The translations under genes and the position numbers were made by a program. A stretch of DNA of 34,121 nucleotides, from positions 1-34,121 of the forward strand of contig DUBZ01000058.1 of assembly GCA_012960035.1 (NCBI GenBank). The letters run 5' to 3'. The first letter of the stretch is position 1. Each line of letters begins with the position of its first letter. Source of the stretch: Myxococcales bacterium. Its GTDB lineage: Bacteria; Myxococcota_A; UBA9160; UBA4427. Under the pieces are notes generated by a model. That model saw only the letters and a program-made list of their open reading frames with translations. It had not been told where the DNA came from and made no database searches. Positions 24,938 to 32,500 of this stretch are shown piece by piece.

Positions 24938-25378
24938 TTAGCTCGGGTCGATCACGACCACAGGGATCGTGCGTTCGGTTGCGTTCATGTAGTCGGTGTA
25001 AGGTGCGTAAATCTCAACCATCATGTCCCAGACCTTTTGGCGATCCTCGCCCTCGAGGACTCTTGCCGTGCCTTCAACTTTCTTCGCACCAACCTGCAAC
25101 GTGCATGCAGGGTTGGCTTCGAGGTTGCGATACCAGAGCGGGTGATCGGGCATGCCGCCCTTGGATGCGATGATGACGTAGCTTCCTTCGTGCTCGCCGT
25201 AGATCAGTGGAAGCGATCGCGGCTCTCCGGAGGTACGCCCGGTCGTCGTGAGCAGCAGGGTCGGCAAAATGCCCGGGCCGCCCAGGGGCGTCGAATCCCA
25301 GTCGTGTGCTTTTTCGGGATCGCTCTTGTAGAGGGCAATGTGTTCGGCGATCCAGGGGACTTCTGCGAAACTGGCCAT
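24938..25378 (-). CDS. Ddn-like F420-dependent nitroreductase/quinone reductase family protein
   Basis: A 146-residue split-barrel protein of the deazaflavin-dependent nitroreductase family (DUF385, Ddn-like). Signatures are LLLTTTGRTSGEPRSLPLIY (the family TxGRxSGxxRxxPL motif), YVIIASKGGMPDHPLWYRNL and the late PVVVIDPS. Mycobacterial relatives use reduced F420 to reduce quinones or nitroimidazoles, in association with the membrane. AAAGGAAACCCA before the ATG at 25378 supports the start. It lies between the aldolase and enoyl-CoA isomerase genes on the same strand. Together with the two LLM proteins it makes a third candidate F420 enzyme in this window. Confidence 0.92.
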   Translation of the reverse strand: MASFAEVPWIAEHIALYKSDPEKAHDWDSTPLGGPGILPTLLLTTTGRTSGEPRSLPLIYGEHEGSYVIIASKGGMPDHPLWYRNLEANPACTLQVGAKKVEGTARVLEGEDRQKVWDMMVEIYAPYTDYMNATERTIPVVVIDPS

Positions 25379-25506
25379 TGGGTTTCCTTTGAAGGGAGCA
25401 AGTGAAATGACGTCGCGGCGAGGTCGAGATTGAAGTTGGCTTTTGCACCGCGGCGGAAGTGAATGATATGTGCACCGACTCGTGTGGGCGAGCCGGCAAC
25501 AGGGTC

Positions 25507-26277
25507 CTAGCGGCCTTCGAATTTCGGGGGCCTTTTTTCAAGAAATGCCTTGATGCCCTCGCGCGCGTCTTCGCTCACAAGGTTGACGGTTTGCGCTGAG
25601 GCTTCTGCGTCGAGCGCTTCCGACAGACTCTGTGAGAACGCATTGGACAGCATCTTCTTCGTTTGTTGCATTGCAAGGGGAGGGCCGGCGGCGAGTCGTT
25701 CGGCCCAGTCGTCCGCGAACTTATCGAGTTCGCTGTCCGCCACGACACGATTCACGATGCCAATCTCTGCCGCGTCTTGTGCGCTGATCACGTCGCCAAA
25801 GAGAGCCAGCTCTTTTGCTTTGTGTACGCCGATGAGTCGCGGCAAAAGCCAGGTGCCACCGAAGTCAACCGACAAGCCGCGCTTCACGAAAATCTGCGAG
25901 AAGCGTGCACTTTCTCCGGCGACGATGAGGTCGCAACCCAGCGCGAGATTCATCCCCGCCCCGACTGCGACACCGTTCACTTTGGCGATGGTCGGCTTGG
26001 TGACTTCGTGCAACGCGTTTGCCGCGGCGTTGACGGGGCCCATGCCGTGGAGCGGATGTCCGACGGGACCCCCGGTTGAAAGATCGGCCCCGGAACAAAA
26101 CGCCGGCCCCGAACCGGTAATGACAAGAACTCGATCCGTGGTGCTGTTCGAAACTTCTTGAAAGATCCGTTGCAGTTCGTTCCACATGGGGAACGTCACC
26201 GCGTTCTTGTGGTGGGGGCGGTTCAGGGTGAGGGTGACGACGCCACTTGCGTTGCGCTCGACGAGGATGTTTTCCAT
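25507..26277 (-). CDS. Enoyl-CoA hydratase/isomerase family protein, PaaG-like isomerase
   Basis: A 256-residue crotonase-fold protein. The oxyanion-hole regions are AFCSGADLS and VNGVAVGAGMNLALGCDLIV. The two glutamates that define hydratases are both replaced: Asn110 at the rat-ECH Glu144 position and Phe130 at the Glu164 position. Asp138 in RGLSVDFGGTWLLPRLIG matches the catalytic aspartate of PaaG-type isomerases. The protein is therefore more likely an isomerase of a (possibly ring-derived) unsaturated acyl-CoA than a hydratase. The ATG at 26277 follows GGGAGACCCC; a longer frame to 26457 has no similarity upstream. It begins a minus-strand run and is divergent from an SDR gene across a region with an inverted repeat. 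Confidence 0.9.
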   Translation of the reverse strand: MENILVERNASGVVTLTLNRPHHKNAVTFPMWNELQRIFQEVSNSTTDRVLVITGSGPAFCSGADLSTGGPVGHPLHGMGPVNAAANALHEVTKPTIAKVNGVAVGAGMNLALGCDLIVAGESARFSQIFVKRGLSVDFGGTWLLPRLIGVHKAKELALFGDVISAQDAAEIGIVNRVVADSELDKFADDWAERLAAGPPLAMQQTKKMLSNAFSQSLSEALDAEASAQTVNLVSEDAREGIKAFLEKRPPKFEGR

Positions 26278-26310
26278 GGGGTCTCCCGATTGAATTCTGG
26301 GGTTACTGTG

Positions 26311-26330
26311 TAGCGCTTTCATGGGCGCTA
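26311..26330. promoter_or_regulatory. Inverted repeat in a divergent promoter region (candidate operator)
   Basis: TAGCGC (26311-26316) and GCGCTA (26325-26330) are perfect inverted arms with an 8-bp spacer. They lie in the 125-bp region between the divergent enoyl-CoA isomerase and SDR genes. A further GCGCTTT copy occurs at 26339-26345. The layout suits a dimeric repressor, but no regulator gene is adjacent. Confidence 0.35.
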
Positions 26331-26402
26331 TTGTGGGTGCGCTTTGCGATCCGGCCGCCGTGGGTTGGACCACCGAACACCCAACACATTTGAGGCAGAT
26401 TG

Positions 26403-27179
26403 ATGAGCGATTTTCCGATCCCAAACAACGCATGCGATCTAACCGGCCAAACCGCACTCGTGACGGGCACGACGTCCGGTCTCGGGTGGCGATTCGCCGC
26501 TGTACTCGCCAAGGCTGGCGCCAAAGTGGCTCTGACCGGGCGACGCACCGAGAAGCTCGAAGAGTTGGCGAATGTAATCCGGGACAATGGCGGAGAATGC
26601 GCTCCCTTCCGTCTCGACATGACGGACATGGACAACATCGTTGATGTGGTCGGACAAGCCGAGGAAGCGCTGGGCACGATTTCCATCCTCGTCAATAACG
26701 CCGGGATCCCCGACGCACAGCATGCACACAAAATGAAGCAGAGCTTGATCGACGACGTGTTCGACACCAACTTGCGCGGGCCTTATGTGCTGTCGTGTGA
26801 AGTCGCCCGCAGACTGATTGCCGCCAAGCTTCCCGGACGCATGGTCAATATCTCGTCGGTCGGCGGCTTCCACTACGGCGGCGGAGGCGCGGCGCTTTAT
26901 TCGATCACGAAAGCGGGCATCGCCCGCATGAGCGAAGTGTTGGCCGTGGAATGGGCGCGCTTCCACATTAACGTCAACTGTATTGCACCCGGCGCGTTCT
27001 CGTCTGAGATGATGGACGGCATGGTGGAGCGAATCGGCGAATTCTACAAAGCCACGCCCCGAAAGCGGCTTTGCGATCCCGCCCAACTCGACAGCACGCT
27101 GCTTTACCTGTGCGCACCTTCGTCTGAATGCGTCACGGGAAGCGTGATCAAAGTCGACGACGGACAAGGACCGCGTTAG
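26403..27179 (+). CDS. SDR family oxidoreductase (likely NADP-dependent)
   Basis: A 258-residue classical short-chain dehydrogenase. The cofactor loop is ALVTGTTSGLGWRFA. The second strand ends LTGRRTEK, where paired arginines favour NADP(H). SILVNNAGIPD is the structural NNAG motif. The catalytic set is NISSVGG plus ALYSITKAG (Tyr-x-x-x-Lys). The SDR substrate loop follows CIAPGAFSSEM. The protein ends with GSVIKVDDGQGPR. ATG 26403 and TTG 26400 are both possible after GAGG. It is divergent from the PaaG-like gene, so the two may share regulation in a beta-oxidation-type step on a hydroxyacyl-CoA or alcohol. The substrate is unknown. Confidence 0.92.
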   Translation: MSDFPIPNNACDLTGQTALVTGTTSGLGWRFAAVLAKAGAKVALTGRRTEKLEELANVIRDNGGECAPFRLDMTDMDNIVDVVGQAEEALGTISILVNNAGIPDAQHAHKMKQSLIDDVFDTNLRGPYVLSCEVARRLIAAKLPGRMVNISSVGGFHYGGGGAALYSITKAGIARMSEVLAVEWARFHINVNCIAPGAFSSEMMDGMVERIGEFYKATPRKRLCDPAQLDSTLLYLCAPSSECVTGSVIKVDDGQGPR

Positions 27180-27196
27180 CGAACGCCGTCAGGCTC

Positions 27197-27694
27197 CTAG
27201 TCGTGTAAGCCGTCTTCGGTGATGTTGGTGGCAGGTCCAGTGCCTTTGTCGCCGAGTCGTCCTTCTTTGCCGAAGTGGCCGCGTCCCGGCACGTGGTTCA
27301 CTTCGACGCGAATGCCTTCGGGGTCCTCGAACAGGACCGAGTAGTACCCGGGCGCAAACCCGTCTTCTTGTGGCGGGTGAACGATTTTGGCGTTGAGCTC
27401 GGTCGTGGCAAACTCGTGCACCGCGTCGACGTCTTCTTTGTTTCTCGCCCGCAAGCAAAAGTGATGCAGGCCAGCGCGCCATTGGTTAAACGCGAGACCG
27501 TCGGGCTTGTCTTCTTCTGCCGCGGTACGTACAAGGATCCCCGTGCGGCTCCCGATGCAGTAGATTGTGTCGTCGCTCTTGATCAGTGTCTTCATGTCGA
27601 GAAAGTTGCAAAGGGACTCCCAGAACGGGAGGCACGCTTTCGCGTTTCGCACTGTGAGTTGGATGTGGGCAATACCGTTGAGTTCAACGCTCAT
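27197..27694 (-). CDS. VOC family protein (glyoxalase/extradiol dioxygenase fold)
   Basis: A 165-residue vicinal-oxygen-chelate protein with two beta-alpha-beta-beta-beta modules. Likely metal ligands are His10 (IAHIQLTV), His77 or His78 (GLHHFCLRA) and Glu131 (GIRVEVNHVPG). The loop FEDPEGIRVEVNH is highly typical of the family. The C-terminus has a basic and glycine-rich tail (GRGHFGKEGRLGDKGTG). Members include glyoxalase I, methylmalonyl-CoA epimerase-like enzymes and dioxygenases; the function here is unknown. GGGAGACCTC just before the ATG at 27694 supports that start rather than the longer frame from 27766. It is convergent with the SDR gene (17-bp gap) and divergent from the MOSC gene. 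Confidence 0.9.
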   Translation of the reverse strand: MSVELNGIAHIQLTVRNAKACLPFWESLCNFLDMKTLIKSDDTIYCIGSRTGILVRTAAEEDKPDGLAFNQWRAGLHHFCLRARNKEDVDAVHEFATTELNAKIVHPPQEDGFAPGYYSVLFEDPEGIRVEVNHVPGRGHFGKEGRLGDKGTGPATNITEDGLHD

Positions 27695-27754
27695 GAGGTC
27701 TCCCGGCGCGTAGTGGATTTTGCTTACGTAGGGCAACAAGATCCCTGCTTGGGA

Positions 27755-27858
27755 CGCGCGTCGCAAGCACCATACATACCCGCGCGTCGCGCATTCTGAA
27801 CCCGAAACGTTTAGACTTGATTTCCTACGTGCCGTTGGTTCCGGGTTGACTCCGGGTT
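27755..27858. promoter_or_regulatory. Divergent region with repeated elements upstream of the MOSC gene
   Basis: The 175-bp region between the VOC (-) and MOSC (+) genes holds an exact 10-bp direct repeat, CGCGCGTCGC, at 27755-27764 and 27781-27790. The first copy overlaps the palindrome GACGCGCGTC. A second direct repeat, TCCGGGTT, occurs at 27840-27847 and 27851-27858, one helical turn apart and just before the MOSC ribosome-binding site. These could be binding sites, but no known motif was recognised. Confidence 0.3.
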
Positions 27859-27869
27859 AGGAATTTGAG

Positions 27870-28727
27870 ATGGGCCGAATTACTGCGATCTACCGCTACC
27901 CCGTGAAGAGCATGGGTGGAGAAGCTCTTCAGCGCGTCACGCTCGGGCAAGCTGGCCTGCCGGGTGATCGGGCTTGGGCGGTGCGCGACGAAGTTCGCGG
28001 CGGCATTCGCGGGGCAAAGAAGATCCCCGCGCTGATGACGTGCAGTGCGCGCTATGCGAAGACGCCGGGGGACACGGGGTCGAGCACAGCAGAAATTCAG
28101 CTGCCCGATGGAACTCAAATCGCAACGAGTGACGCAGACATCAATGAACGCATCTCGGCGGCGGTGAGCCACGAAGTTTCGCTTTGGCCGCTGCTCCCGG
28201 AAGATGCGCGCGAACACTATGCGCGAGGCGCGCCGGACCACGAAGACATGGAGCAAGAACTGCGCGAGATGTTCGGGCGCAACCCCGATGAGCCACTTCC
28301 CGACCTGGGCAAGTTTCCCCCGGAGCTGTTTCAGTACGAGTCGCCTCCGGGAACCTACTTCGACGCGTATCCACTGCTTGTGGTGAGCCAGCAGTCCCTC
28401 GACGAAATGTCCCGTCGCGCAGAGGGCTCTTTGTTCGATGTACGTCGCTTTCGCCCGAACATCGTGGTGGATCTGCCGGAAGTCGATGCGCCGTTTCCCG
28501 AAGCCGCACTTGAAGGGAAACAGTTGCGCGTCGGTGGCGTCGTGTTGCAAACGACGATCGCATGTCCCCGCTGCGTCATGACTACGCACGGTTTCGAAGA
28601 CTTGCCGAAGGACCCGCGCATCATGCGCGCGTTGGTGAAGAACGCCGAAGGCAACCTTGGTCTCTACGCGGAAGTAAGTGAGCCCGGGGAAATTTCAGTT
28701 GGTGACGAGCTGGTCGTTGTTGGTTAA
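27870..28727 (+). CDS. MOSC domain-containing protein (YcbX/mARC-like)
   Basis: A 285-residue protein with an N-terminal MOSC beta-barrel (ITAIYRYPVKSMGGEAL, then GLPGDRAWAV) and a C-terminal MOSC domain. The latter has RRFRPNIVVDLP near 190-201, ACPRCVMTTHGFEDLPKDP and GLYAEVSEPGEISVGDEL. Cys232 in ACPRC is the likely molybdenum-cofactor sulfur ligand; Cys235 is nearby. Relatives reduce N-hydroxylated compounds or transfer sulfur to the cofactor. The middle region (about 110-150) is longer and acidic compared with the minimal domain. AGGAATTTGAG precedes the ATG at 27870. The SDR gene follows after 44 nt, so the two may be cotranscribed. Confidence 0.88.
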   Translation: MGRITAIYRYPVKSMGGEALQRVTLGQAGLPGDRAWAVRDEVRGGIRGAKKIPALMTCSARYAKTPGDTGSSTAEIQLPDGTQIATSDADINERISAAVSHEVSLWPLLPEDAREHYARGAPDHEDMEQELREMFGRNPDEPLPDLGKFPPELFQYESPPGTYFDAYPLLVVSQQSLDEMSRRAEGSLFDVRRFRPNIVVDLPEVDAPFPEAALEGKQLRVGGVVLQTTIACPRCVMTTHGFEDLPKDPRIMRALVKNAEGNLGLYAEVSEPGEISVGDELVVVG

Positions 28728-28771
28728 ATGTTGCTGGGTAGCGAGCTTCGAAGCGATGTCGGAGGTGGGAA

Positions 28772-29602
28772 GTGAGCGCGCAATCCCTTGAAGGCAAAGT
28801 CGCGTTCGTAACCGGTGCGGCAAGAGGCATCGGACGTGCGATTGCATTGGCCTTGGCTGAATCCGGTGCGGACGTTGCCGTCGCCGACGTACACCCCGCT
28901 CCGTTCGAAGGCGAACGCTATTTCCGAATGAAGAAGCGCGTGTCGGGTCGCGAAGAAGACACAAGAACTGCGGATGCCGTCTCGGCGTTGGGCCGTCGCA
29001 GTGCTGAGCTTGTACTCGACGTTTCCGACGCCACTGCGGTACGCGAAGCCGTCAATGCTTGCGAAGCGCAGCTTGGGTCGGTCGACATCTTGGTCAACAA
29101 CGCGGGGATCGTGAACAACATCGCGACGATTTCCAACATGGATCCGAAAGCCTGGGATCATGAACTTCGCGTCAACCTGAGCGGTGCGTTTCATTGCGCT
29201 CAGGCGGCGGCTCCCAAGATGGCGGAGCGCGGATGGGGCCGCGTCGTCAACATTGCATCGATCGCCGCGCGGACGCCGAGCTTGGGACAGCCCGCTTACG
29301 CGGCAAGTAAAGCGGGGGTGATCGCATTTACCCAATCGATCGCCCAGGAATTTGGTCGCCAAGGCGTGACTGCCAACGCGATCCTGCCGGGCTTGATTGG
29401 CACGCCGCTCGTGCAATCAATGCCCGAAGCCATTCGCAACAGCATCACATCGCAGACGCCGGTAGGTCGTGTGGGTGAGCCTGCGGAGATCGCATCGCTC
29501 GTGGCATATCTTTGCTCTCCCGCCGCGGCCTTCATCACGGCGACTGCGATCCCGTGCGACGGCGGTTTTCTCGGCGCGCCACACTTCGGTTTAGACGCGT
29601 AG
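28772..29602 (+). CDS. SDR family oxidoreductase with an extended cofactor-side loop
   Basis: A 276-residue short-chain dehydrogenase. The cofactor loop is AFVTGAARGIGRAIA. Asp39 at the end of the second strand (VAVADV) favours NAD(H). DILVNNAGIVNN, NIASIAARTPS and AYAASKAGV give the fold and catalytic Tyr-x-x-x-Lys. Between Asp39 and SALGRR there are about 33 residues (HPAPFEGERYFRMKKRVSGR and on), roughly 16 more than in a standard SDR. An insertion at this place is a hallmark of mycofactocin-associated SDRs, which hold NAD tightly. Whether this one qualifies is unknown. The GTG at 28772 is preceded by GGAGG 7 nt upstream, a strong start signal. Confidence 0.92.
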   Translation: MSAQSLEGKVAFVTGAARGIGRAIALALAESGADVAVADVHPAPFEGERYFRMKKRVSGREEDTRTADAVSALGRRSAELVLDVSDATAVREAVNACEAQLGSVDILVNNAGIVNNIATISNMDPKAWDHELRVNLSGAFHCAQAAAPKMAERGWGRVVNIASIAARTPSLGQPAYAASKAGVIAFTQSIAQEFGRQGVTANAILPGLIGTPLVQSMPEAIRNSITSQTPVGRVGEPAEIASLVAYLCSPAAAFITATAIPCDGGFLGAPHFGLDA

Positions 29603-29677
29603 CGTCCCAAAGTTTTCGTAGCGAGCCGGGAGTCAAAAACGGGGATTGGGGAAGGCGGTGGGTTGTGCCGCTGTCAG

Positions 29678-29866
29678 TTAGCGACTTGCTTCGTCAATCT
29701 TGATCTCGATAAGGGTTCCGAAGCCTTTGACCGCATTAGGACGGAGCTTTGCGAAGACTCGTTCGGTGTAGGCCGGGTCGTCTTCGATCGCGCGGCCGTG
29801 TCCGTGTAGCGCTTCACCGCGGATCAACACGCTCACGCGTCCGCCATCGCCCACCAGGGAACCTCG
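29678..29866 (-). pseudogene. C-terminal fragment of a minus-strand gene (split-barrel-like)
   Basis: Reading leftwards from about 29866, the frame encodes SLVGDGGRVSVLIRGEALHG, then HGRAIEDDPAYTERVFAKLR and PNAVKGFGTLIEIKIDEASR, ending at 29678. Its organised sequence looks like the C-terminal part of a flavin/deazaflavin split-barrel protein (a GRA-DDP-vf-LRP-EI pattern). I am not certain of the family. No ribosome-binding site or matching N-terminal half exists upstream, because at about 29866 the DNA switches to a fragment of an oppositely oriented gene. I therefore treat it as a relic. Confidence 0.55.
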
Positions 29867-29867
29867 T

Positions 29868-30111
29868 GATGCCCATGATCGCAACTTACGGCGGGCGACC
29901 GATTTGGATGGGCAATGTCACCGACGCCTTGATCGCACCTCAGGGTGAAGCGTGGGACGACGCGGTCTTGGTTCAGTATCCGTCGCGCAGACATTTCCTA
30001 GACATGATTCTGAGCGTGGAATACCAAGCCGCGAAGCCGCATCGCACCGCCGGACTCGAAGACTCACGGCTCATCGAGTCCATCACCGCGTTCGGCCTCG
30101 GGAGCGAGTAG
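29868..30111 (+). pseudogene. C-terminal fragment of a DUF1330-like gene
   Basis: From ATG 29868 the frame encodes 80 residues: PMIATYGGRPIWMGNVTDAL, then WDDAVLVQYPSRRHFLDMI and YQAAKPHRTAGLEDSRLIES. These match the second half of DUF1330-type dimeric alpha/beta-barrel proteins as I know them (the YPSRRAFLxM, EYQxxxxHRTAGLEDSRLI pattern). The first beta-alpha unit of that fold is missing, and no good ribosome-binding site precedes the ATG. It abuts a minus-strand gene fragment head to head, as expected if one deletion removed the 5' ends of two divergent genes. Confidence 0.6.
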
Positions 30112-30262
30112 TTCCAATTAGGCCGGTTTCAGCGCGGGCAAAGTAGGGTGTTACGAGACTCAAAAGGTCAGGTAACGTCCGACCGCCACACGCCGCGGCC
30201 CCGATGTCGAAGCGCCTAGGACTTCGTCGAGTTGGAACCGGTCGCATTTGCAGGAGTACACG

Positions 30263-32296
30263 ATGACGAGAGCTGGACGCTTTGCCTTTGTTTTGCTGAC
30301 AGCGTTTTCGATGTTGGCTTTCGCAGGATTCGGATGTTCGGGGCCGGACGAAGACACCGACACAACCGATCTGATGAAGCGGTTGGGCGGAGATCCGGTG
30401 TTCGAAACGACGACGGAGCTTTTGCCGCCTCGTCACGAACGCGCTCCGGAAACCAGGGCGCTGTTTGGCGACTTGCATGTTCACACGACGTACTCGTTCG
30501 ACGCTTTCGCGTTTGGCACTTTGGCCACGCCCTACGACGCCTATCGCTACGCCAAGGGCGAAGCGATTCGACACCCGGGTGGGTTTGATGTTCAGCTCAA
30601 ACAACCGCTCGACTTCTACGCGGTAACGGATCACGCGATGTTTCTTGGGCTCGCGTTCGAGGCAGGCGACGTCGAAACCGAATTTTCGAAGCTCGCGGCA
30701 TCGGCGCCCCTGAATGGCCTCAATAACCCGGACAACATGGGGCTTTTGAGTACCACCACCCGGTTGAAGTCCTTCGCGAGTTTTCTGCCCGACCTCGTTG
30801 CCGGCGTTCGCGACGGTTCGATTGACGCGAATCAATTGCTCGACATCACGCGCACGGCATGGCTCGACACGATTGAGGCCGCCGACCAGTTCTACGACCC
30901 CGGACACTTTACGACTTTCGTCGCCTACGAATACACGACGTCTTCAGATGACAGCGGCAACTTGCACCGCAACGTGATTTTCAAGAACAGTGACAACATC
31001 CCGGCTGTCCCGTTTTCGCGGTTTCATTCGCAGAATCCCGAAGACCTTTGGAAGTGGATGGACGCGTTACGGGCGAAGGGTGTCGAGAGTCTTGCGATCC
31101 CGCACAACTCCAACGGCTCTAACGGCCAAATGTTCAAGCTCGTGGATTGGGCTGGGAATCCCATCGACGACGCCTACGTCGATCTACGCATTCGAAATGA
31201 ACCGTTGGTTGAGATCACCCAAGTCAAGGGAACTTCCGAAACGCACCCGAGTCTTTCGACCCGAGACGAATGGGCAAACTTCGAAATCGCGCCGTTCCGC
31301 GTCGCGACCAGCCTCCCTAGTGCCCCGCCCGGCAGTTACGTGCGCGATGCGTTGCGCCGGGGCCTGGCGCTTGAAAACCAGGGCGTTGGAAATCCGTATT
31401 CACTCGGCTTCGTCGGCGCAAGTGACACGCATACCGCTGCCGCGTCTCTCGACGAATCGAATTACTTCGGAAAGCTTGGCGTGCTCGATCGAATCCCCGA
31501 ACTGCGCGGTTCCGTGCCGCTTGGTTTCTTCACGGGGCTAGGGCTTCGCATGTTCGCACCGGAGCTCTACAACGAGGTCGGCGATGAAGCGTATATATCG
31601 AGTCCTTCGTCGGCCTTCGGTGCATCGGGAATTACCGGTGTCTGGGCCGCGGAGAACACCCGCGAATCGATCTACGAAGCATTCCGACGCAAGGAGACCT
31701 TCGCGACTTCTGGGCCGCGCATTCAATTGCGCTTCTTCGCGAGTTTCGATTTCGACGGCGGCTTGATTGACGCACCCGGCTCGGTTGCACGCGCGTACGA
31801 GACAGGCGTCGCAATGGGAAGCGAACTCGACGCGCAGAGCGGCACACGTCCCGAATTTTTGGTCTGGGCGCTCGCCGATCCGCAAGGTGCCCCGTTGCAG
31901 CGGGTTCAGATCATTAAGGGTTGGTCGAATAGCGCTGGAGAAACGTTCGAAGAAGTCTACGACGTCGCATGCGCGGGCGGGGCGAAGGTCAACCGCTCGA
32001 CGAATCGTTGTCCCGACAACGGTGCGCGCGTAAATATCGAAGACTGCTCGACGACGCCCGGCACGGGCGTCGCCCAGCTCCGCAAGCAGTGGCGAGACCG
32101 AGACTACGATCCCGACCAACGTGCTTTCTACTACGCCCGGGTTCTCGAAAACCCGACGTGTCGGTGGTCGACCTGGGACGCGATGCGCGAAGGTGTCGAA
32201 CCCCGCGCCGATCTCGCAAAGACGATTCAGGAACGCGCTTGGTCGTCCCCGATCTGGATTGCACCCCGGCAAGTCAGCGCGGCTTCGGTGAACTAA
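30263..32296 (+). CDS. DUF3604 lipoprotein (PHP-like metal-dependent hydrolase fold)
   Basis: A 677-residue predicted lipoprotein with lipobox LAFAGFGC (Cys25). The body is a DUF3604 domain, which is related to PHP metal-dependent hydrolases. It shows FGDLHVHTTYSFDAFAFGT, DFYAVTDHAMFLGLA, FVAYEYTTSSDDSGNLHRNV, LAIPHNSNGSNGQMF, FVGASDTHTAA and the late AGETFEEVYDVAC. The many His and Asp residues are consistent with a di- or tri-metal centre in the periplasm. No substrate is known for the family with confidence. GCAGGAG (30249-30255) 7 nt before ATG 30263 fixes the start. It stands alone between a gene-relic scar and a convergent SDR gene. Confidence 0.9.
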   Translation: MTRAGRFAFVLLTAFSMLAFAGFGCSGPDEDTDTTDLMKRLGGDPVFETTTELLPPRHERAPETRALFGDLHVHTTYSFDAFAFGTLATPYDAYRYAKGEAIRHPGGFDVQLKQPLDFYAVTDHAMFLGLAFEAGDVETEFSKLAASAPLNGLNNPDNMGLLSTTTRLKSFASFLPDLVAGVRDGSIDANQLLDITRTAWLDTIEAADQFYDPGHFTTFVAYEYTTSSDDSGNLHRNVIFKNSDNIPAVPFSRFHSQNPEDLWKWMDALRAKGVESLAIPHNSNGSNGQMFKLVDWAGNPIDDAYVDLRIRNEPLVEITQVKGTSETHPSLSTRDEWANFEIAPFRVATSLPSAPPGSYVRDALRRGLALENQGVGNPYSLGFVGASDTHTAAASLDESNYFGKLGVLDRIPELRGSVPLGFFTGLGLRMFAPELYNEVGDEAYISSPSSAFGASGITGVWAAENTRESIYEAFRRKETFATSGPRIQLRFFASFDFDGGLIDAPGSVARAYETGVAMGSELDAQSGTRPEFLVWALADPQGAPLQRVQIIKGWSNSAGETFEEVYDVACAGGAKVNRSTNRCPDNGARVNIEDCSTTPGTGVAQLRKQWRDRDYDPDQRAFYYARVLENPTCRWSTWDAMREGVEPRADLAKTIQERAWSSPIWIAPRQVSAASVN

Positions 32297-32349
32297 AGGC
32301 CGAGCCGTTACACGTCTTAGTCAGCCGTGGCTGGCTTTCGATCCAAAGT

Positions 32350-32358
32350 CCCCCCCCC
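32350..32358 (+). repeat. C9 homopolymer in a convergent intergenic region
   Basis: Nine consecutive C residues lie in the 204-bp gap between the DUF3604 and SDR stop codons. The same gap has a short CCCGG/CCGGG hairpin with a GTTTT loop near 32455-32469, a weak terminator candidate. Such tracts are prone to slippage and to sequencing error. No gene is affected. Confidence 0.5.
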
Positions 32359-32500
32359 GCGTAGAGAGTCCTTCAAGTTCTGTTTTGGTTTTTACAAAGC
32401 GAAACAGCCGCCAGCCTTTGGTGCGACCCCTCGTGTCGCTCCAACCTGGTACACCCGGGTTTTCCGGGGTTGATGTCTCGCGGTGTGTCAGCCGTTGTGT

